Origin: CAYMLQ01 sp964390795
GTDB taxonomy: Bacteria > Verrucomicrobiota > Kiritimatiellia > RFP12 > UBA1067
Assembly (NCBI GenBank): GCA_964390795.1
Contig: CAYMLQ010000198.1
Location: forward strand, 1 to 10,624
DNA length: 10,624 nt
Reading direction: 5' to 3'
Shown: piece by piece, positions 5,525 to 10,624 of the stretch
How positions within the stretch are numbered: the first letter of the stretch is position 1
Layout of the letters: every line of letters begins with the position of its first letter
Translations under genes and position numbers: made by a program
Notes under the pieces: model-generated
Database searches by the model: none
What the model saw: only the letters and a program-made list of their open reading frames with translations
Told to the model about the DNA's origin: nothing

Positions 5525-6298
5525 ATGAGACTCCATAGCGAAAGTGCGGGCGCGGGCGAGCCGGTCGTGATCCTGCACGGTCTGATGGGCTCGTGCGAGA
5601 ACTGGCGGGGCGTGCGCGCCGCGCTGGCTGATCGTTACCGCGTGATCTGCCTCGACCTGCCGAACCACGGACGGTCGCCGCAAACGGAGCACGTTGACCT
5701 GCGGAGCATCGGGGATGACGTGGTCGAGACCTTGCGCTCGCTGGATGTCAGCGGCCGCGTGACGGTGCTCGGCCACTCGCTGGGCGGCAAGGTCGCGATG
5801 CAGATGGCCTCGGACCATGGCGAGCGTTTGCGCGCGCTGATCGTGGTTGACATTTCGCCCCGCGCGATCCAGCCCGTGCAGCTCTTCGTGCTGCGCGCGT
5901 GCCAGCAGCTCGACCTCGCGGCTGCGACACGCCGCGGCGAGCTGGACACGGCTCTGGCGCAGTTCATCCCGCAGCCGGCGACCCGAGATTTCCTGCTCAA
6001 GAATGTGGTGCGCGACGAGGCGGGCCGGTTCGTCTGGCGTGTGCCTCTGAAGTTTCTGATCGATAACTACCGCGTGGTGAGCGACGCACCGCCGCTGGTC
6101 GCTCCGTACCTGGGGCCGACGCTGTTCGTGGCGGGCGGGGCCTCGCCTTTCAGGCTTCTCAACGATGCGGGGCTGATCCGCGGCTGGTTCCCTGCGGCTC
6201 GCTTCGTGACGGTGCCCGGTGCGGGGCATCTGGTCCACACCGACCAGCCTGAGGCATTTGTATCCGCAGTCCGCACGTTCCTGGACTCGGTCTGCTGA
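5525..6298 (+). CDS. Alpha/beta-fold hydrolase (YbfF-like esterase)
   Basis: This 257-residue soluble hydrolase has the full set of alpha/beta-hydrolase motifs. HGLMGS at 18-23 forms the oxyanion-hole loop, DLPNHGRS at 44-51 follows strand 4, and GHSLGG at 83-88 is the nucleophile elbow with S85. VVDISP at 107-112 is typical of YbfF-type esterases. The C-terminal PGAGHLVH at 231-238 supplies the likely catalytic histidine H235. No signal peptide or membrane segment is present. Substrate is unknown; relatives hydrolyse short- to medium-chain acyl esters or thioesters in tests. The gene stands alone with its own promoter and is closed by a strong terminator. The ATG has no clear Shine-Dalgarno sequence, but the homology begins within a few residues of it, which supports this start. 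Confidence 0.88.
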   Translation: MRLHSESAGAGEPVVILHGLMGSCENWRGVRAALADRYRVICLDLPNHGRSPQTEHVDLRSIGDDVVETLRSLDVSGRVTVLGHSLGGKVAMQMASDHGERLRALIVVDISPRAIQPVQLFVLRACQQLDLAAATRRGELDTALAQFIPQPATRDFLLKNVVRDEAGRFVWRVPLKFLIDNYRVVSDAPPLVAPYLGPTLFVAGGASPFRLLNDAGLIRGWFPAARFVTVPGAGHLVHTDQPEAFVSAVRTFLDSVC

Positions 6299-6398
6299 GC
6301 CCGGCCTAGCTTGAGTAATCGGTGACTTTCAACGCTCCACGTTCAAGCATTGATAAAGCACAACGGGACAGGTCTGTGAATGGCGCCGTAGACAGGAG

Positions 6399-6418
6399 CG
6401 GAACGCCTTCGCGTTCCG
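6399..6418. repeat. 8-bp hairpin downstream of the hydrolase gene
   Basis: CGGAACGC (6399-6406) pairs perfectly with GCGTTCCG (6411-6418) around a four-base CTTC loop. It sits just upstream of the main terminator and has no T-run. It may protect the 3' end of the hydrolase transcript or be a short dispersed palindromic element; no second copy was noticed in the window. Confidence 0.4.
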
Positions 6419-6436
6419 GCCGGCGCGCTGATAACA

Positions 6437-6468
6437 AAAAGGCACGGGCTGCGCTGCCCGTGCCTTTT
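6437..6468. terminator. Bidirectional Rho-independent terminator between hydrolase and yebC
   Basis: AAAA plus GGCACGGGC (6437-6449) pairs with GCCCGTGCC plus TTTT (6456-6468) around a six-base loop, giving a 13-bp stem. The plus strand continues TTTTGTTTT and the minus strand TTTTTGTTAT, so it can end transcripts from both sides: the hydrolase from the left and yebC, whose stop is about 20 bases away, from the right. Confidence 0.93.
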
Positions 6469-6486
6469 GTTTTGCTGGCCAGCCGC

Positions 6487-7248
6487 TTACTCTTCGAGCT
6501 GTGCGGCGATGGCGTCGTCGATTTCCATGTTGGTGTAGACGTCCTGCACGTCGTCGTGCTCTTCCAGAGCGGCAACGAACTTGTTGACCGCCTTGGCGAC
6601 GGAGACTTCTTTCACTGCGGCGAGCGTGAGGGCGACTAGGCCGACCTGGGAGTTTTCCTGGTCGAACTTGATGCCGGCCGTCTCAAGCGCCGTGCAGACT
6701 TCGGAGAACATGGCCGGCTGGCAGGTGACGGTGAAGCCGCCCTCTTCCGTGACCATGTCGTCGGCGCCCGCGCCCAGCACGACCTCCATCAGGCCGTCTT
6801 CGGTCAAGCCGTCGGCGGCCGGGACCATGATGGTGCCCTTGCGCTCGAACCCGCGCGAGACCGAGCCCAAACCGGAGAAGTCGGAGCCGTTCTTCTTGAA
6901 GATGTTGCGAACTTCGGAGGCGGCGCGGTTCTTGTTGTCGGTCAGCACCTTGACCACGAGGCCGACGCCGCCCTGGGCGTAGCCTTCGTAGGTGATTTCC
7001 TCGAGAACATCCGCCGCAAGTTCGCCCGTGCCCTTCTTGATGGCGCGTTCGATGTTGTCGTTCGGCATGTTGACGGACTTGGCCTTGGCGATCAGCGTGC
7101 GCAGGGTCGGATTGCCCCCGGGATCACCGCCGCCGTTCTTGGCCACGATGGTCATTTCCTTGGCGATTTTCGAGAAGATCTTTCCGCGCTTGGCGTCAGC
7201 CGCGCCCTTCTTGTGCTTGATCGTTGCCCACTTACTATGACCGCTCAT
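6487..7248 (-). CDS. yebC: YebC/PmpR family protein (TACO1 homologue)
   Basis: The 253-residue protein matches the YebC family from end to end: MSGHSKWATIKHKKGAADAK at the N-terminus, MPNDNIERAIKKGTG at 61-75, YEGYAQGGVG at 87-96, LTDNKNRAASEVR at 102-114 and HDDVQDVYTN at 231-240. The length is typical. Family members were first described as DNA-binding transcription regulators (PmpR). The mitochondrial relative TACO1 is a translational activator, and bacterial members have been linked to relief of ribosome stalling at proline-rich stretches, so a translation role is plausible here. The start is supported by AAAGG (minus strand of 7255-7259) six bases before ATG. A radical SAM gene ends 36 bases upstream on the same strand, suggesting cotranscription, and a strong terminator follows. 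No ruvC, ruvA or ruvB neighbours, common partners of yebC elsewhere, are visible. Confidence 0.96.
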   Translation of the reverse strand: MSGHSKWATIKHKKGAADAKRGKIFSKIAKEMTIVAKNGGGDPGGNPTLRTLIAKAKSVNMPNDNIERAIKKGTGELAADVLEEITYEGYAQGGVGLVVKVLTDNKNRAASEVRNIFKKNGSDFSGLGSVSRGFERKGTIMVPAADGLTEDGLMEVVLGAGADDMVTEEGGFTVTCQPAMFSEVCTALETAGIKFDQENSQVGLVALTLAAVKEVSVAKAVNKFVAALEEHDDVQDVYTNMEIDDAIAAQLEE

Positions 7249-7284
7249 CGTCTACCTTTCAGCCGCACGCGCGGTACGGCATGT

Positions 7285-8274
7285 TTACTCTACACTGCTT
7301 GTCGCAGGCCCGGCTTCAACCGTGCCTACGGCGCCTTCTCCTGCGGGCATGGTCTGCCCCAGCAGGTCGGCGGGCGCGTCGCCTTCAAACTCCTGAATCC
7401 AGCCGTTCTCGAAGCCGAGATCCCCGGCCGCCTCGGTGAGGAGCGCGTACTCCTCCTCGCACACTTTGCGGTTCCAGCCGTCCGTCCTCGCCGCACGATG
7501 CACAGGCGTGTACTGCGACATCACGCTGATGTGCACCTCATTGCCAACCTGCTTCGCAAGCCACTCAAGGTTGGCGACCGCCTCGGACACGCGGCCGGGA
7601 AGCGCCAGCAAACGGACGATCACGCCCCGCCTCGCAATGCCGTCCGCATCCGTCTCCAGCGGCCCCAACCGGTTCCAAAACCAGAGGAACGCGCGACGCG
7701 ACGCTTCAACATATTGTCGCGCATCCGAACCCTCGGCAGCGGTCTCGGGAGTGGCGTAACGCAGATCAATCAGCGCGATGTCGGCCAGCCCGCTGAAGGC
7801 ATCCAAGGTCTCTGGTGCTTCAAAACCGGATGTATTATACACAAACGGGAGGGAGATTCCAGCGCGAATTAGGGGATCGATCGCCTCGCGGATCTGGGGA
7901 AGCCACGGCGTCGGCGAAACGAGGTTCCAGTTGTGGCAGCCTTTTTGGGCTACGCCTCGGAAAAGGTCGCGGAGCGCGTCGACCGAGAGGTCGTCGCCCT
8001 GGCCGGCCTGGCTCCACGGGTGGTTCTGGCAGTACAGGCAGCGCAAGGTGCAGTGCGAGAAGAAGACGGTGCCGGAGCCGCGCGTGCCGCTGATGGGCGG
8101 CTCCTCGCCGAAGTGCGGGCCATAGCGGAAGACGCGCGGCAGCAGGCCGGCCTTGCAGTAGCCGGTCTGGCCCGCGAGGCGGTCGACGCCGCACGCGCGC
8201 GGGCAGAGGCGGCAGCCGGCTGCGCCGGAAGGAGGAGTTAGGAGGGAGGAGTTAGGAGTTGAAGAATAATCCAT
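7285..8274 (-). CDS. Radical SAM protein of the PflX-like group (COG1313)
   Basis: This 329-residue protein carries the radical SAM cluster motif C-x3-C-x2-C at C75, C79 and C82 (FFSHCTLRCLYCQN). Preceding it are four N-terminal cysteines, C21, C24, C28 and C40 (CRLCPRACGVDR...GYCKAG), that may bind metal or a second cluster. GSGTVFFSHC, HNWNLVSPTPW (114-124) and YNTSGFE (146-152) match the group often labelled putative pyruvate formate-lyase activating enzyme. Its substrate is not established, and no formate-lyase gene is nearby. ATG at 8274 is the only credible start before the first cysteine. It has no Shine-Dalgarno sequence, and residues 4-16 (SSTPNSSLLTPPS) are encoded by a heptamer repeat, so this short extension is probably not functional. 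The C-terminal tail from about residue 309 is low complexity. It lies between nifS and yebC on the same strand and would need Fe-S clusters supplied to it. Confidence 0.87.
   Translation of the reverse strand: MDYSSTPNSSLLTPPSGAAGCRLCPRACGVDRLAGQTGYCKAGLLPRVFRYGPHFGEEPPISGTRGSGTVFFSHCTLRCLYCQNHPWSQAGQGDDLSVDALRDLFRGVAQKGCHNWNLVSPTPWLPQIREAIDPLIRAGISLPFVYNTSGFEAPETLDAFSGLADIALIDLRYATPETAAEGSDARQYVEASRRAFLWFWNRLGPLETDADGIARRGVIVRLLALPGRVSEAVANLEWLAKQVGNEVHISVMSQYTPVHRAARTDGWNRKVCEEEYALLTEAAGDLGFENGWIQEFEGDAPADLLGQTMPAGEGAVGTVEAGPATSSVE
8229..8264 (+). repeat. Heptamer repeat, copy B, inside the radical SAM N-terminal codons
   Basis: AAGGAGGA (8229-8236) is followed by GTTAGGA, GGGAGGA, GTTAGGA and GTTGAAG. 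The layout is the same as copy A at 5316-5351, including a near-identical end (TTAGGAGTT then GAA). It overlaps codons 4-16 of the minus-strand radical SAM gene. Confidence 0.85.
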
Positions 8275-8339
8275 ATAGAATAGACGGCGATGCGCGGTTC
8301 ATGAACAAGCCCGAAGGAGTGTTTGCGAGGCAGGTTCCA

Positions 8340-8389
8340 CAACAACTCCTAACTGCGAACTCCTAACTGCTAACTGCGAACTCCTCCTT
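8340..8389 (-). repeat. Heptamer repeat, copy C, inverted relative to copies A and B
   Basis: Read on the minus strand from 8389, AAGGAGGA is followed by GTTCGCA, GTTAGCA, GTTAGGA, GTTCGCA, GTTAGGA and a degenerate GTTGTTG. It keeps the leader and the 7-base period but has more unit variants. It ends 7 bases from the nifS stop and can pair with copy B: AAGGAGGAGTT 8229-8239 with 8379-8389, and GTTAGGAGTT 8251-8260 with 8344-8353. Confidence 0.85.
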
Positions 8390-8396
8390 GCCGTCC

Positions 8397-9578
8397 TCAC
8401 AAATTCACCGGCAGCGTGTCGCCCTTGCCGAAGGGCGAGAGGTCGCGCAGGTTGCGCACGATCTTGGGCATGTGCTCGAGCACGTAGTCCACTTCGGCCT
8501 CGGTGTTGTAGCGGCTGAGGGAGAAGCGCACCGAGCCGTGGACTGCGGTGAAGGGCACGCCCATGGCGCGGATCACGTGCGAGGGCTCGAGCGAGCCGGC
8601 CGCGCAGGCTGAGCCGGTGGAGGCGCAGATGCCGAGGTCGCTCATGTGGTAGAGGATCGCCTCGCCCTCGATGTATTCGAAGCTCATGTTGGTGGTGTTG
8701 GGCAGGCGGTGGAGGCGGTCGCCGTTGACGCGCGCGTCAGGGCAGGTCGCGAGCAGCCCGTTCTCCAGCTTGTCGCGCAGGCGCGCCAGATAGCGGCTCT
8801 CTTCGGCCATGTGAGCGGCGGCGAGTTCGACGGCCTTGCCGAGGCCGACGATGTAGGGCACGTTTTCGGTTCCGCCGCGGCGTCCGTTCTCCTGATGGCC
8901 GCCGAGCATGAAGGTCTTGAGGCGCGTGCCGCGGCGCAGGTAGAAGATGCCGATGCCCTTGGGCGCGTGCAGCTTGTGGCCCGAAAGGGAGAGCATGTCT
9001 AATGGCAGCTTTTTGACGTCGATCGGAAGCTTGCCCGCGACCTGCACGGCGTCGGAATGAATGATCGCGCCGGCTTCCTTGGCGAGTTCGACGATTTTCT
9101 CCATCGGGAAGACCACGCCCGTCTCGTTGTTCGCCCACATCAGGCTGACGATCGCGGGGCCGTGCGCTTTGAGCGCGTCGCGAAACGCGTCGAGGTCGAG
9201 CTGGCCCACGCCGTCGACGGCGATCTCGATCTCTCGGAAGCCCATATCCTTCAGGCGGCGGCAGGGGCCCAGCACTGCGGGGTGCTCCACGCGGGAGGTG
9301 ATGACTTTAGCCTGCGGGCCGAGCAGCTCCGCGCTGCCGTGAATCGCCATGTTGTCACTCTCGGTGCCGCAGCTCGTGAAAAGGATCTCGGAAGGTTCGG
9401 CGTTGATGAAGGCCGCGATCCGCTCGCGCGCTTCTTTGACGTGCTTCGCCACCTGGCCGCCGAACGCGTGCATGCTGGAGGGGTTGCCGTAGAGGTCGTT
9501 GAAAAACGGCAGCATGGCGTCGCGCACTTCGGGCGCCACACAGGTGGTGGCGTTGTTGTCGAAATAGATGGTGTTCAT
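8397..9578 (-). CDS. nifS: Cysteine desulfurase (NifS/IscS class)
   Basis: This PLP enzyme removes sulfur from cysteine as a persulfide and passes it to the NifU scaffold. The 393-residue product begins MNTIYFDNNATT, the usual NifS start. The cofactor site shows GTES at 71-74, H99 in VEHPAV, D176 and Q179 in SDAVQVAGK, and SGHK with the Schiff-base lysine K202. RGGTENV follows at 234-240. The persulfide-forming cysteine is C325 in STGSACAAGS, in the long mobile loop characteristic of group I (NifS/IscS) desulfurases. Only a weak GAGGG lies upstream of ATG. The gene follows nifU after 57 bases on the same strand, so the two are almost certainly cotranscribed. A run of seven G on the plus strand (9619-9625) lies in the gap. 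With no nitrogenase genes in view, a general Fe-S assembly role is the better reading. Confidence 0.96.
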   Translation of the reverse strand: MNTIYFDNNATTCVAPEVRDAMLPFFNDLYGNPSSMHAFGGQVAKHVKEARERIAAFINAEPSEILFTSCGTESDNMAIHGSAELLGPQAKVITSRVEHPAVLGPCRRLKDMGFREIEIAVDGVGQLDLDAFRDALKAHGPAIVSLMWANNETGVVFPMEKIVELAKEAGAIIHSDAVQVAGKLPIDVKKLPLDMLSLSGHKLHAPKGIGIFYLRRGTRLKTFMLGGHQENGRRGGTENVPYIVGLGKAVELAAAHMAEESRYLARLRDKLENGLLATCPDARVNGDRLHRLPNTTNMSFEYIEGEAILYHMSDLGICASTGSACAAGSLEPSHVIRAMGVPFTAVHGSVRFSLSRYNTEAEVDYVLEHMPKIVRNLRDLSPFGKGDTLPVNL

Positions 9579-9635
9579 GGGTGTGCCCTCGAAACGGGAA
9601 ACTTGAAAACGGCGAACAGGGGGGGAAGGAATTTG

Positions 9636-10487
9636 CTATTCGCCTTCCTCGACAACGATGATGGCGGGCGATACGAACTCGCGGAGCTTGGCCTCGATGA
9701 AATCCTGGCGGGTAAACGCGGCGGAGTGGCAGCCCGCGCACATGCCCCTGAACGCGATGGTCACGCGGTCGCCCACGATGTCGAGCAGCTCGATGTCGCC
9801 CCCGTCTTTCTTGAGCTGGGGGCGGATCTCGCGGTCGATGATCTCCTCGATGAGCTTGATCTTCTGGAGGTTGGAAAGCTGCTTCTGCGGTTTGTCCGCC
9901 ACGGCCGGAACCTGCGGCGTTTTCGCGTCGCGGATGGAGTCGATGAGCTTCTGGATGTCGTCCTGGCACATGCCGCAGCCGCCGCCCGCCTTACAGAAGT
10001 TGGTGACCTCATCCACGGTGGTGAGGCTGTTCTCGGTGATCACCCGCCGGATCTCGTTTTCGGAAACGCCGAAGCAGGTGCAGACGATATGGTCTTCGAG
10101 ATTCTTGATCATGGTCTCCCCCGTGCGGTAGTTGTGGATCGCGGCTTCGAGAGCCTCCCGGCCCATGACGGAACAGTGCATCTTCTGGTCAGGCAGGCCG
10201 CCGAGGAAATCGGCGATGTCCTTGTTGGTGATCTTCTCGGCCTCCTCGATCGTCTTGCCGACGACCATCTCGGTGAGGGCCGAGGACGAGGCGATGGCGC
10301 TGGCGCAGCCGAAGGTCTGGAACTTGACGTCGGTGATGCGTTTGTTCTCGTCCAGCTTGAACATCAGCGTAAGCGCGTCACCGCAGGCGAGCGAGCCCAC
10401 GGTGCCGGTGCCGTCGGGGTTTGCGATCTTGCCTACATTGCGGGGGTTCCGGAAATGCTCCATCACTTTTTCGCTATAGTTCCACAT
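9636..10487 (-). CDS. nifU: Fe-S cluster assembly scaffold NifU, three-domain form
   Basis: The 283-residue protein has the full three-part NifU layout. Residues 1-125 are the IscU-type scaffold with C35 (ACGD, D37 adjacent), C61 and C105. Residues about 133-185 form the Bfd-like [2Fe-2S] domain with C136, C138, C171 and C174 (VCTCFG ... CGMC). Residues about 208-281 are the NifU C-terminal domain with the CxxC pair C250 and C253. Clusters are built on the scaffold from NifS-derived sulfur and delivered to apoproteins. The start has a consensus ribosome binding site, AAGGAGG (minus strand of 10494-10500), six bases from ATG. The stop is TAG. Upstream bases 10501-10624 hold no gene that I can see and no convincing promoter; TAACAT (10523-10518) could be a -10 box but has a poor -35. 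Three-domain NifU proteins also serve as housekeeping factors in anaerobes and epsilonproteobacteria. Confidence 0.96.
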   Translation of the reverse strand: MWNYSEKVMEHFRNPRNVGKIANPDGTGTVGSLACGDALTLMFKLDENKRITDVKFQTFGCASAIASSSALTEMVVGKTIEEAEKITNKDIADFLGGLPDQKMHCSVMGREALEAAIHNYRTGETMIKNLEDHIVCTCFGVSENEIRRVITENSLTTVDEVTNFCKAGGGCGMCQDDIQKLIDSIRDAKTPQVPAVADKPQKQLSNLQKIKLIEEIIDREIRPQLKKDGGDIELLDIVGDRVTIAFRGMCAGCHSAAFTRQDFIEAKLREFVSPAIIVVEEGE

Positions 10488-10624
10488 AGGGGGCCTCCTT
10501 GGTCTTGAAAGCGCCTTATGTTACCACTCCGGTAGAAATTAAGAAATAGCGAATGCGGGATTGTAATCGAATGGGCGCATCTGCGATCAGGTGCATCCCC
10601 AAAGTGACTAGCCGACAGCCGTAA

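Noticed and set aside
8229..8389. CRISPR array
   Set aside because: The repeat unit is seven bases in direct tandem with no unique spacers of 30-40 bases, and no cas gene is present.
9057..10508. A 483-codon open frame on the plus strand opposite nifS and nifU
   Set aside because: Both minus-strand genes carry all family motifs; the opposite frame is an Asp/Val/Gly-rich mirror of them with no recognisable domain.

Overview
This is a GC-rich bacterial chromosomal window carrying nine protein-coding loci, one of them split by an internal stop, and the 3' part of a tRNA. There is no phage, transposase, CRISPR array or rRNA. A three-domain NifU with NifS, a COG1313-type radical SAM protein, a secreted heparinase II/III-like polysaccharide lyase and a cupin/AraC regulator, together with several genes lacking Shine-Dalgarno sequences, suggest an anaerobic member of the Planctomycetes-Verrucomicrobia-Chlamydiae group (Kiritimatiellota/Lentisphaerota-like). 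That placement is inferred from gene content only; no phylogenetic marker was compared.

Layout. (1) 1-63: the 3' end of a tRNA-Leu(UAA). (2) 94-1684, plus strand: a predicted promoter, then ispD (isoprenoid precursor synthesis) and a metallophosphoesterase gene, probably one transcript. (3) 1661-5229, minus strand: a secreted heparinase-like lyase read from 5229 downwards and interrupted in frame by TAG at 4069-4071, then a 33-residue lysine-rich protein gene with a strong ribosome binding site, then an AraC-family regulator whose 3' end overlaps the metallophosphoesterase gene by 24 bp. (4) 5230-5524: a divergent regulatory region with a sigma70-like promoter on each strand, an 11-bp perfect inverted repeat and a heptamer repeat. 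(5) 5525-6298, plus: an alpha/beta hydrolase, closed by a strong bidirectional terminator at 6437-6468. (6) 10487 down to 6487, minus: nifU, nifS, a radical SAM protein and yebC, all in one direction and ending at the same terminator.

Functionally, nifU and nifS form an iron-sulfur cluster assembly pair. No nitrogenase gene is in view, so a housekeeping Fe-S role is likely, and it could supply the downstream radical SAM enzyme. The AraC regulator and the lyase share a strand, which fits carbohydrate-responsive control, but the lyase appears broken.

The most unusual items are the single-codon break in the lyase, a dispersed repeat of the form AAGGAGGA followed by heptamers close to GTTAGGA (three copies, one lying inside the N-terminal codons of the radical SAM gene), and the small basic protein gene. 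I found no convincing new multi-gene system.
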